Source: Astrothelium macrocarpum | Taxonomy: Eukaryota; Ascomycota; Dothideomycetes; Trypetheliales; Trypetheliaceae | Length of the DNA: 64,000 nt | Assembly (NCBI GenBank): GCA_021030915.1 | Contig: JAGEMR010000002.1 | Coordinates: 186,001-250,000 of the forward strand | Direction of reading: 5' to 3' | In this document: in pieces, positions 32,501-43,122 of the stretch | Position numbering within the stretch: position 1 is the first letter of the stretch | Layout: every line of letters begins with the position of its first letter | The notes under the pieces: generated by a model | Databases searched by the model: none | Told to the model about the DNA's origin: nothing | Seen by the model: the letters and a program-made list of their open reading frames with translations, nothing else | Position numbers and translations under genes: made by a program

Positions 32501-33030
32501 ATCTGGTCAACAAATTTCTCGATAACGGATGTGAGAATCAGGCTCTCCGGAACTAAAACAGTCCGAGAAGCCACAGAAATGAAGCAGAGAACCCTTTCGA
32601 AGCCAAAGTTTGCAAGTGTGTGGTCGGGTTACGACGAATCAGAGCGAAGAGCGTATAATCAATCTTCACGACGTGAATTGCAGTTCGATTCTTTTGAGCA
32701 AGGTAGGCATGACCAGCCCGACCTTCGGATCTGGGTGATTTAACTTAATGCATTCTAGTACCTTCCACGCACCTCTCGGGTCGTTTTCTCTATCTTCGTC
32801 ATAAGCGACATGGTATCCACGTGGCAGAGAAAGGTCGGCTGGCTTCCATGATGCTTGGTGAGTCCTTGACGGGACTGCGGCTCAAATGCTTCTTATTTTT
32901 TTTTATGGCTTTAGCACATCTATCCGTCAAGCGATCCAAGAAGCGGCAAACACTCCAAAGTATCTGCTTTATAGGCTCTCCCAGACATCTACGAATGTTG
33001 CTCTGGATCGCACACCGTCTAAAATTTCAT
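32501..33030 (+). CDS. Possible gene fragment with two consistent introns
   Basis: From 32501 a plus-strand frame encodes a hydrophilic stretch (SKPKFASVWSGYDESERRAY, then NQSSRRELQFDSFEQ). A donor GTAGGC after 32701 and an acceptor near 32758 join it in phase to THLSGRFLYLRHKRHG, and a second GTGAGT donor near 32856 with an acceptor near 32915 continues to HLSVKRSKKRQ and a stop near 33030. No start codon or family is recognisable, and the upstream frame closes at a TAA. It may be the 3' part of a decayed gene. Confidence is low and the boundaries are approximate. Confidence 0.2.
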
Positions 33031-33137
33031 AGGATGACAGGATGACATGATCTTTTTACGACCTCCGTTCACTTAACCGAGCTCCATGCCAGTTTCACTG
33101 CAGATTGAGCAGGAACACTGAACCAAGTTTGTCTGGG

Positions 33138-33515
33138 CTAGCTTAACAATGATCTGGCCAGACTCAAGTTATCAGCACTTACAGCCAGGCCAAAGTAGGG
33201 CAGCAACCCGGCAAGCATGGAAAACTGAACCTCACCCCTTGCGACATTATTGTATTGCTGATTCTTCAGTATTGCTCCAATCCACGCCGTCGAATTCGCA
33301 AGAGGATAGGAGTAGACCAATTGGACAGAAAAAAAAGTTGCATCCAGAATAGGAGACTTACGGCTCAAACCTCTAGCGACAGAAGCCCTATTGCTTGATT
33401 GAGAAGCAGGCTTGACCCGTGCGGCAGTCTCAAATTTGTTAACGTCCATGCAGCGGAGCTGCGTGAAGACATCCGTCGGTGGACCCAGCGTGTAGTTACC
33501 ACTCGTTGCAGTCAT
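33138..33515 (-). CDS. Possible small gene, 125-codon frame of unknown function
   Basis: The ATG at 33515 is in a fair context and opens a 125-codon frame beginning MTATSGNYTLGPPTDVF. The first 50 residues look like protein and are followed by a strong donor (GTAAGTC) at about 33361; a second strong donor with a GCTGATAAC branch lies near 33183. The true product could therefore be a spliced form and not the full frame. A different 75-codon frame ends only a few bases upstream. No domain is recognised. Confidence 0.25.
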   Translation of the reverse strand: MTATSGNYTLGPPTDVFTQLRCMDVNKFETAARVKPASQSSNRASVARGLSRKSPILDATFFSVQLVYSYPLANSTAWIGAILKNQQYNNVARGEVQFSMLAGLLPYFGLAVSADNLSLARSLLS

Positions 33516-34351
33516 GTTGATTATGATTTCTGGCTGGGAGCTTCTGCTGTATCAATGACTTGCACGAACCTTTCGGCCGGCGGCTTTGGAAGGGGTTTCG
33601 TATCTTCCGGAGAGCTCCAAGGCGTAAAAGGCGACTTGTTACATTGGGGAGTCGATGGCTTTAAAACCTGCGGATGTTCCAAGAGAGCGCCACGTCTTCG
33701 CGTCTTGATCAGATCGCTAAGGACTCCTGCAGGCTCGGTATACCACAATAAAAAAAAAGAAGAGGGTTCAGGTAGCTTAATGTTTAAAACTGAGCAAACC
33801 CAACCGCTTTTTGCTTACGAAAGTAAACTCGCATCAGTGCAGCGAAGAAAGACTAGGCTTGCAAGTTTTGCACGTTTACGACAGCCGTATAGGCACGCGT
33901 CATCGGATCACAGAAGATACTAGTCTCGTGGACGGGCAACAGCATCGAAAGTGAGCGGTTCATTTACACCTTTTTTAGCCTGACTTTATTCAAACTATGT
34001 AGGCGAATCAGGGTATGTGACGGAATGTTTGAAGAATGGCTTTTGACAAAGAAACGGTCAATAAATACCGAGGTGGACTATTACCTTGTTGCCGTCTCTG
34101 TCCGTTTAGAGCTAAGAATATCTCATTGTGTTAGGTTGTTCATTACACCTCTTGTCCCACGGACATAGCTCTAAAAGGTGTTCAAACCTATATGAGCACA
34201 TAACTGAAGGTACTGTTTCTTGCATCTCTTTGGCTCCGCGGTGCATCTTCGAGGCCTTTTCTTCATTTCAATCACAATTTTCTTGGTACTGCGATAACTG
34301 ATCCTCGGAGCTCGGAGATTTGTGTGGATAGCCCAGCTTCCATTTCTTCTC
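33516..34351. other. Gene-poor spacer before PAT1's 3' end
   Basis: It contains a 75-codon minus-strand frame (33748-33521) that is Pro-rich and could be a 3' exon of something, but no start or acceptor supports it. Otherwise nothing is seen. Confidence 0.35.
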
Positions 34352-36997
34352 TCACCCCAGCAGCTCGACATCCAGTCCAATAGCTCTCATGAACAAATTC
34401 ACATTCCCTAGCCTTCTTCCCGCGATCTCTGGTGGCAACGCCTTGCTGTGCTGCACTGTATCCATCACCTTATCCTTCACGGCCAGCACTAGCCTTTGCT
34501 GCTGCTCCGGATTGGCACCCACCCCCATCGCCGCCAAGAACTGCCAAACATGCACGTCATCAACATCACTCGGATGATTGGTGCTCGGCGGGAACACGTA
34601 TGGCAACACAGGCTCCGCTTTGTCAAACAGCTGATTATACAGCGTGTTCCACTGCTGCCATTCGCCCTCATTGGAACCCTGCGTAGGGGCGCCTGAAGCC
34701 GACGTAGCCTGCTTGACGAGCTCGGCTCGCGAGATGAGCATAGTCAGGATGGCGAGGCCAATTTTGGTGCGTAGGATGAGCGCCGTATTGACGCGGTCGA
34801 TGAGGAGGCCGAGCAGACCGATGACAATTTGCAGGGGGGCGTCGTTGACGTAGCCAAAGAGGCTCGGCATCACGGCTTGCGAAAAGAGCTCGACGCTGTC
34901 GCGGATGGCGGGGGGAGGGAGAGTCGGTGTGGGGTCGTTGGGATCAGCCGGCGCTGCGAAGCGGATTACATCGAGTTGGTCGAGGTTAAGGCAGATCATG
35001 GTGAGGACGGTGATGCGTTGCTGTTCATCGATGTGGCGGAAGACACGGGGAATGACCTTCTTTCCTTTGGGATGGGAGAGGATAGCCATGAATGGGTGAG
35101 GAGTGAGAGAGCTTCGAATGTTAGCCAAAATTCTCTCAGGGATATCTCAGTGGACTTACTTTGGAACAATCGGCTCCATGACTTTGAGATCGTTCCACAA
35201 CGACTGGTTGAGCTCCTGCATTCTCTGCCGCCATTCAATGTGGTCTTCGATGATATCTGCTGAGCTTTCCTCGTTTGGTGGAAGGGGCATCCGCCGCTCA
35301 TGATCCTCTATTGCCATCAAGGAGGTATAGAGGCTCTCAATATTTCTCAATGTTTGTCTTCTACTTGCAACAGTATCGTTTCCTCTAGTTGCAGTGCGTG
35401 TACCGCTTTGTGAGCGCACATCACGGCTCTCTGGACGCTTGATGTTTAGAAGCGGCTTTGGCGTTTTTGCATTGCTGAAGGAGATTTTGCCTAAGCTGCC
35501 TTCGATCACAAGTTGCTTGTTCTTGGGCTTGAGCTTCGCTGCCTCGACAGCACGTTGAACCTGTTGCTCCATTCGCTGGACATGATTCTCTCCGCCTCGT
35601 GGATGCCGACGATTCACATTACCCTGTCGTCCTCCAGTCTGGAACAGATATGTCTGGGCAAAGTGGCTTAGAGGTTGATGCGGATTTTGCCTTGGTGGTC
35701 CTCGGATTTGCGCATACACTTGATAGTAGAAGTCTTCGGCCAGTGCTGCCTCCGGGCCATGTTCATTGACATTGCCAGTTGCCGATACAAGTTGCTGCAA
35801 CTGAATTCTTGTAATGAAATTTTTGTCTTGAGGTGTCATCAAGCCGTTATCCTTGGACAGAAGATGAATCTTGTGGTTTCGTTTTGCTCGCCTCGCATCT
35901 TCGAGGAGAAAAGCTGCTCTTTCATCCTCGGAAAGTTCTAGCAGCTGTTCAGGACGTGTTACGATAGGCAATTGACCAGATTGGCCACGGCCGTGACCTC
36001 TGCCAGTTAGTCCTTGGCGACTTGCGTTCTCGGCAGGTTGCACTGGTTGTACTGGAGGGGCACCTGGTACACGATTAGGGTTTTGTAAGATTTGGAATGG
36101 CTGTGGCGAAGAGCGATTTGTGGCAGGCTGCGGGCCTGACGCAAGATGGGAAGGCTGAGGCTGGGCCTGAGTTGGGCGTTGTAGAATTTGAGGTGCCTGC
36201 AACTGTGCTCCTTGCATTCCATTATTTTGAGTAAATTGCTGGTCGGAAGTTCTTTGTGGTCGTTGCAAAATTTGAGGACCGGTCGGCACCCGCTGTTGCA
36301 AGGTGTCTGGCTGCGGCGATGGAGTGGAGAAGACCGGGTATCCGGGCTGAGTTAGCCCAGGCGGGAAAGCTTGTGATGCCGGGTGGGAGGGAGGTGGAAG
36401 CTGTTGAGCTAATGGTTGTTGGGCAGCGGGCGACTTCAAGCTTTGCATCCGCATAGCCGCCTCGACTTCCTCCAGACTCATCATCTTTCTTCCCGCCGCG
36501 AGAGCAGCAGGTCCAGAGCTCAGTTCTCTCTGATGTGCGGCTGGATCGACTGGCTTCGTTTTGCTGGGCATTCCCCACAAGCTGGCATTAACCTCCAATT
36601 GTGGTATGTACTCCGCTTGTTTGTAGCTTTCATATCCAGACCTTGCCGGTTTTGCAGCTGGCTTTTGAGGGCTCATGACCGGAGGAAGTCGTGTAGCATC
36701 AAAGAATGCCTGTTCTTCTTGCATGGTGCCTGATATTTTTGATGTCTGCCCTGCAAAGTCGAAGTCTTTGCCAACGGGCTCTTCCCCAAAAGTGTCATCG
36801 TTAAAGGTATCGCCGGTCTCCTCGAGTTGATCACCCAGTCCATCGTAGGTATCTTCAAAGTCAAGGATATCCTGCTTGTCTGCATCTTGTCGGTTAGAGA
36901 GGCCAGCAAAAGGATCTGGTGCCTGTCCAAAGCCTGGAGCCTTGGGATTGTGCCCACGATCTCGCGGCAGCGAGGTATCGAAACCGAAAAAGGACAT
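34352..36997 (-). CDS. PAT1: PAT1, mRNA decapping activator
   Basis: Two exons (36997-35160 and 35111-34352, intron 48 bp) give 865 residues. The N terminus MSFFGFDTSLPRDRG and the following acidic stretch are typical of fungal PAT1, where the Dhh1-binding segment lies. The middle (about 170-330) is Gln- and Pro-rich and disordered. The conserved central part contains AFFDATRLPPVM earlier and the block SLGKISFSNAKTPKPLL near 500. The C-terminal helical domain includes HPKGKKVIPRVFRHI and NLDQLDVIRFA and binds Dcp2 and the Lsm1-7 ring in the studied orthologues. The protein acts in P-bodies, linking deadenylated mRNA to decapping. Length fits the family, and I see nothing unusual. Confidence 0.9.
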
Positions 36998-37474
36998 GAG
37001 GGGATTCTTCGTTATTACATGAGGAATTGTCCGCTGTAGACCATCGAAAGATGAAGGCTGGCGGCTATGATGCTAAACATCTTAGTAAACATCTTAGTGT
37101 CCGCCCCGCTCCGCTCGAAGATCGGAGAGATGTGCGCAGGGGCAGATAAGGAGTACGTAAGCACCATCTCCACCTGCGGGTGTGGCGGTGGCTGAGATGG
37201 TCTGGAGGCTTGGAGGCGGAGGCTTGACCGGCCAGGGAGGCACAAAGTTGCATCTTCAATCCACGTCTACCTCCGTAGAGCGACTCCCCTTTCCCACGTG
37301 TCTGCCACCAAATCCTTCATCACGGCCATCCTGTGAACCGATCACATCATAAGGAGACGATATTCAGCTTCGGATTGTGCTGCTGATGACCCGCCCTGCA
37401 GAACGACAAAGGGAGTAGGGCTAATTAAGGGAGCACGAGCGCACTCATCAAAGCCAAAAGGAGCCGCCAACACC
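36998..37474. promoter_or_regulatory. Divergent promoter region, PAT1 / mannosyltransferase
   Basis: This 477-bp region lies between the two start codons. It contains a direct 12-bp duplication of AAACATCTTAGT at about 37074-37098. A GGCTAA string (the XlnR consensus) occurs near 37419, but a single short match is expected by chance. Confidence 0.4.
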
Positions 37475-39154
37475 ATGGCAGGCTCAACACGGTACATGCG
37501 ATACATCATTTTTGCATTCCTGGTATGTCCCCAGTCACCCACTCGACACTGCTACAATAGCAATTCGTCTCACAGCAGTGCGTAGTTCATTGTCCTCGTC
37601 ATCTTCTTGTCATCAGGTTCTGGAGGTGCTACAACAACTACCATACAAACAATCAGAGAACAAAATTCACGATGGTGGAACCAGCAAGTGCCTAGCAGTC
37701 AGAATGATGCAGAGACGGCATCAGGACAAAACCCAGCACACGGTCAAGCCGAAGCCAATGAAGGCAAGGCTGACGCCAAAACTCCAGGAGACTCGACCGG
37801 TAAAAGCTCATCCAAAATTGACAACGATCCGACTGGTGGTGCCACTGCAAAATGGCCTGGAAAATCGTCCCCGAGCAAGGGCAAAACTGATGCAGCATCT
37901 GACACCACACCACATTCCAAAACTCCAGAATTGGCTGAAACCGCTCCAGGAGAGCGCATGAACGCCACTTTTGTCACTCTTGCCCGCAATTCTGACGTCT
38001 GGGAGATTTCACGATCGATTCGCCAGGTCGAAGATCGTTTCAACCGACGCTATCACTATGACTGGGTCTTTTTGAACGACAACGAGTTTGACGACCAATT
38101 CATCAAAGTCACCACCGCTTTGGTTTCAGGAAAGACTCGATATGGCAAAATCCCCGCCGACCACTGGTCATATCCCGAATTCATCGACCAACAAAAGGCA
38201 AAGGAGGCACGCGAGGACTACGGCCGACGTAAGGTCATCTATGGAGACTCGGTCAGCTATCGCCACATGTGTCGTTACGAATCAGGCTTCTTCTTCCGCC
38301 ACCCACTGATGATGGAATATGAATGGTATTGGCGCGTAGAACCGAGCATCGAGCTCTTCTGCGACATTGGCTACGACACATTCAAATACATGGCCGACCA
38401 TGGCAAAAAATACAGCTTCGTGCTCAGTCTGTACGAGTACGTGGAGACCATCCCCACACTGTGGGACAGCGTGAAGAAGTTCATCAAGTCGTTCCCTGAG
38501 CACATCGCCGATGACAACTCGATGAGCTTCCTCAGCGATGACGGTGGCAACACGTACAACCACTGCCACTTCTGGTCCAACTTTGAGATTGGCAACCTCG
38601 ACTGGCTGCGCTCGCAGGCGTACCTCGATTACTTTGACACGCTCGATCGCGATGGCGGCTTCTTCTACGAACGCTGGGGCGATGCGCCCGTGCACTCCAT
38701 CGCCGCCGGCCTCACGCTCAACAAGAGCGAGATCCATTTCTTCAACGACATCGCCTACTATCATGTGCCCTTTACGCACTGTCCAACGAGCGAACAGGAA
38801 CGCATTGACCTCAAGTGTCATTGCAACCCCAAGGACAATTTTGATTGGAATGGGTATTCATGTGAGTCCGAGCCTTTCCTTTCCCTCGTCGCTGCAGCAC
38901 TGCTTTTTTTTGGTGTCTTCCTGCTCATATTACTCCCCCTTCCTTCCATCTCTCCGGCCGCCCGCCGCCTTACCCCGTGCGGCGTGTATTATATTGCACG
39001 CTTGCGCGGGGTGGGGGGAACGCGGTTGGTGGATTCCCGCCCGCCCCAGAAACGTCTCGGCTAATACCGATGGTGTGTGCGACAAACAGGCACGGCGCGC
39101 TTCTTCGACGTCAATGGCATCGAGAAACCCAAGGAATCGGAGAGCAGCAATTAA
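37475..39154 (+). CDS. Alpha-1,2-mannosyltransferase, GT15 (KRE2/MNT1/KTR family)
   Basis: Three exons (37475-37522, 37586-38861, 39090-39154) give 462 residues. The spliced N terminus is a short cytoplasmic tail with Arg, then a signal anchor made by joining YIIFAFL to FIVLVIFLSS, so the protein is a type II Golgi membrane protein. A disordered stem (about 30-120) precedes the GT15 domain. Family marks are ATFVTLARNSDVWEI, YHYDWVFLNDNEFDD, the HMCRYESGFFFRHP block, EYEWYWRVEPSIELFCDI, YNHCHFWSNFEIGNLDW and GDAPVHSIAAGL. Members add alpha-1,2-mannose to N- and O-glycans with GDP-mannose and Mn2+. The last intron is long for this window (228 bp) and is followed by a 21-residue C-terminal tail. 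Which KTR paralogue this is remains open. Confidence 0.9.
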
Positions 39155-39879
39155 AAACAGGCAGGCTGACTGCAGGTCCCTCTGCTCCGCTGCCTGGGCC
39201 CGCTTCATCACCACATTAATTGCAAATTAAATCACGCGCACCTTCTAGAAAATTTCCATGCATCTTCCATCCGCTTGTTTTGGATTAGTAGTATTACCTG
39301 CCGCGACCCTGCTTATCATCATCCTACACCATTGTTTTGTGAATTGCACCATGATCCCGGCCGCTGGGAGGAAATACAGGTATAGGGCCGAAAATGTGGG
39401 GGAATTTGTGAGGGGCGCCGGGCGCTAATCGTTAAATGGGGCAAATCATGGGGTTCATTATCTTGGTAGATTAAATTAGGGTGTGAGCAGCCAATTGACG
39501 CATTCTTCCCTGTTTTTGAATGACCTTTTTTTTTCTGTTCAGGTTTCCAAGTATTGTCCCCATCTGCACGTCCATCACTGATGAAAAAAACGCTTTCACC
39601 GCTAACGGTAACCATGTAATCCAGCTGCATATCCAAGGGGGGTATTGTAATCAACAGAATCGTACACCATCGAGAGCTGAACAACCAACGTGACGTAAAG
39701 GGTAGTGCATCTAGTCGAAAGCCTCCAAGCCTCCAAACCTCCAGGCCTCCAAGCCTCCACGCCCGTCAAAGCCCTAAGTATATTGCTAGAACGGAATCGA
39801 ATGAAACATTGTCGTAGTCCTAGCCACAGGAACCAAAACACTAGTAATTGCATAGACTAAAATAGCGCAATGTAGGTGA
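39155..39879. other. Intergenic, convergent 3' ends
   Basis: This 0.7-kb spacer lies between the mannosyltransferase and XlnR genes. It contains the CCTCCAA minisatellite listed separately and no coding frame. Confidence 0.5.
39721..39762. repeat. CCTCCAA/G short tandem repeat
   Basis: About five imperfect copies of an 8-9 bp unit (GCCTCCAAG and variants) lie in tandem in the XlnR 3' flank. Such arrays often vary in length between strains. Confidence 0.7.
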
Positions 39880-42800
39880 TTATAACGCCAAGCCCGTACC
39901 ATCGCCCGTCCATCGATACAGCGCGAGCGTCTCACGCCGGCGAAGCTGCTGCTCGCCAAAGTCCTCAGGAAGCCGGCCTTTGACCTGGGCGAGGGCCGAA
40001 CGCATGACTTTCCGAAAGTTCCTCTGCGAGAACCAGGAGGCTCAACATTAGCACTGTTGATCAATGACAGCTTTCCCGGGAAAAACCACCAGTTTTTCCC
40101 GGAGAAAAGGGAAAGAGAACTTGGGTATCTTACCTGATATTCGGTATTCAGGGTCACGACACAGGCCTCATGCGCGCGGACGATCGTCTCGCACGCCCGC
40201 ACCACGCCCTCGCCCACTTCCTCCTTCAACTTATCCGCGATCAGCAGCAGCAGGAAGCTGCCCTGCAGTAGGTAGATGCCGAAAAAGAACGGCATGAAGC
40301 CCAGGTCCGGGTCGTGTTCGAGTATCTCCGCCAGTGCCTCCGCCGCTTGCACAGCGTGTCCGGTCGCGCTCACGAAGCTCGGCGACGAGATCCACAGGTC
40401 GTTGTCGTCTAATAGAGAAATGGGATCCCATTTCCCATTTAGTAGGATGTAAAGGGTGTGCATGAGATGTGTGGCGTAGGCCAGCACGATCCGGCTCTGG
40501 ATGAGCGCCTCTGAAGGCCGTGCTGTGCTGACCGAGTGCGTGCTGGGCGTCCCAACGCCGCCGTCGCCGGCGGTGGCTGTTGCGTGAACCGACGCATCCG
40601 AGACTCCAGCGCCTGCGGCGGCAGCAGCAGCAGCAGCAGCAGCCGCAGCGTGCGCGACGGATTCGTTGATGGCGGTGATATGTCGGGCTTCGAAATCCTT
40701 GAGGGAGCGCTCGTAGGCCTCGAGTTGCTGCGTGATTTCAGCGGCGGCGTGGTCCCATTCAGCGCTGTTGGACCTGAACCGGAGACCGAATCGAGGATGG
40801 TTGCGCGCATGATTCAGATCCACAATTTCCCCCAAGATCGTCATCAGGGGCAGGAAATAGCCGAAGATGCTGTGGCCACTACACTCAAAGTGCGGCCCTC
40901 TCCTCCGGCTAAATTGGGGGTGGTCAAACTCTGTTGTGGAAGAGGTAGGAACTCCAGTATAGACGTCTCCAGCTTGCCAGAGCGTATCGTCGATTGGCTG
41001 AAGCAGTCCGTCGCACTCCCGGTCTAAAAGAAACAAGGGTTTGTTATAGCAGAGTGAGAGGTGGCGGTCGACCGAGTACACCAGCCACCAAATGCGCCGC
41101 CGCTCCTCGCGTTCCTCTTCCGAATAGAAACCTGGTGGAGAATTTTTGGTACCGGATTGTGTGTTTCCGATGGCCTGATTGCCGGACCCAAGAACATCGC
41201 CATCCATATCGCCCTCAGCATCCATGCCATTTTGTGAGGCACTTTCGGGAGGGTTTGGGGGTAACTCGCGCCCAAGTTTCAATTCTCTTGCCAGAGACCA
41301 TGCAGCATTCCACCATCGTAAACTTGCTGCTTTGTACTCGCTCGCTGAAACCACCGTCGCTAGGTGCACGTAGGTAGCCACATCGTCGAGACCCGCAGAG
41401 GCACCAGGTGTTTGCATGTCAGACTCGTGCGCACTAGTCGGTGTGACAACCCCAAATCCACCCAATGAGACTTGGCCAAACCCTCCAAGCGCAAGACCGT
41501 TGATCACCGCATTTGTGTCATGTGCTGGAGCACCTGTCTCACCTGGACTGTGGACCAGAGGCTTAAGCAGGCAAATCGTAAGCTCCAAAAGTCGCTTACA
41601 TATTTTTCCTCGCATTGACGGTGGAGAGGTGAGAAATTGCGACTCGCTCGTCTGCGCAGCCACCCACAGCATGCTTGCCAGTAACGCTGGACTGGAACGT
41701 CGCGGATTGTTCTGTCGAAGGAATGATCGCTTTCTAAAGACATATCCAAGCAAATAAGGGGATTCTGGACGCATGTAAGCCGAAGTAGGGCTAGTAAAGT
41801 AGAGCTCCAGAAGATCACAGGCAAGGGATACTGGCATAACAGATCCTAAATAGGGTAGCAAAGGTCGGAGAACTGGGTATCGCAATGTCTGCGATCCGAG
41901 CGCTTGCTGTGCCTGTTGGTAAATGGCAGCAGACGGTGACGGAATAGATAGCCAACTTGGAGATGCGGCGACGGGCGATTGTCCCATGAAGCTTCCAGGG
42001 AGAGGGCTATCCGTTGTGCTTATTCGAAAAGGGTTTGGGACAGTGTTTGAACTCGGCGGGCTCAACACTGAATATGGTCCATCTGCAAAATGCTGCATTG
42101 CGTTGGCTGCAGCGATGTGTTGTGCAAGTCCGGTTGCTGCCGCGTGGGCTGCATGCTGTCCATTAGCGGCGATTAAGGTCTGTTGATAGTCGTCCAACGC
42201 TGAATAGTCATTCAGATCCAATAATCCACGTGGGGTTGGGAGATTCAACGCCGCACTTTCATGGTTTGATGTCGGACCGGGTCCTTGGTTAGATGAGTCT
42301 TGACCGTGGCCCAGACCATTCGTAGAAGATATTGATCCTAGATGTGAATAGATGCTTTCAGCATCATCAATTGGTGGTCGAGATTGACGTAGAGAAGACT
42401 GGGCATGTGCAACGCTTGAAGTTTGATCTTGCGGTGTATCCATTTGCGAGTCGTGCAATGGTCCAGTAACGTTTTGCTCATCTGACGACTGTTCTTGATT
42501 CGACCCGGGACTCCCAGGCCCACCATCTTGACCAGCGGCTACAGCTGCTGCTGCCGCCGCCGCCTGCTGCTTCGCGATATCTTTCCGCGACGCTTTACCG
42601 CGCTTCTTGCGCTCTCGGATGTATTCACAAGTCAAACCAAATTCTTCGACCATCAGCTTTCGTTCTCATGTTTCAGAGATATATCAATTACTTACCAACA
42701 CAATGTGCACACGGGGTTTTGCCATCACATTTCGTTCTCAATTGGTTGCATTGATCACAAGCTCGACTAATTCTTCTCCGAACAGGACCTCCACCGCTAT

Positions 42801-43122
42801 TTGCTCGACCACTCCTCTCCGGTGCTGCTGAATCTTTTGCGTGTCTGCCGATGGTTGAAAACTCTCCATTGCGGTAGGGATGATGTCGATGCTTCATGAT
42901 CAGTTTGCTCTCTGTGATAGGTGGCTGATATGTATGATGCTGCTGCTGGTGCTGCTGCTGTTGCAGCTCATGCAGAGCATATTCGGAGCCGTCGGCAAGC
43001 GCGTCCAAGCCCAACCCATGGTGTTGATGTTGTTGTTGTAGGTCGTGGGGGATGCCATTTGGATTGGGATAATGGCCAAACGGCGGCGAGTAGTGATGAT
43101 AATTCAGACTCGAGGATAGCAT
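39880..43122 (-). CDS. xlnR: XlnR/Xyr1-type Zn2Cys6 transcription factor, (hemi)cellulase regulator
   Basis: Exons 43122-42696, 42643-40134 and 40023-39880 give 1026 residues. The zinc cluster near 120-150 reads RACDQCNQLRTKCDG then CAHCVEFGLTCEY, with cysteine spacing 2-6-5-2-6, and is followed by RERKKRGKAS; this block is diagnostic of XlnR/Xyr1. The fungal-specific regulatory domain occupies the middle, with RRRIWWLVYSVDRHL near 570. The C terminus (RNFRKVMRSALAQV, ending YRWTGDGTGLAL) is also characteristic. Orthologues activate xylanase, cellulase and D-xylose catabolic genes in response to xylose. Low-complexity tracts are an N-terminal Gln/His segment, an Ala run after the zinc cluster and another Ala run near 810. 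The last intron (40024-40133) contains a hairpin. Confidence 0.92.
40076..40102. repeat. Perfect 11-bp hairpin inside the last xlnR intron
   Basis: CCGGGAAAAAC at 40076-40086 is repeated in inverted form at 40092-40102 with a 5-nt loop. It lies between the donor and the likely branch point (GTGCTAAT near 40050) of the transcript. Confidence 0.6.

Noticed and set aside
39786..39879. XlnR reading frame extended to 39786 through the last intron
   Set aside because: This reading keeps the 110-bp intron and loses the conserved C terminus. Splicing restores the family-typical end and a stop at 39880.
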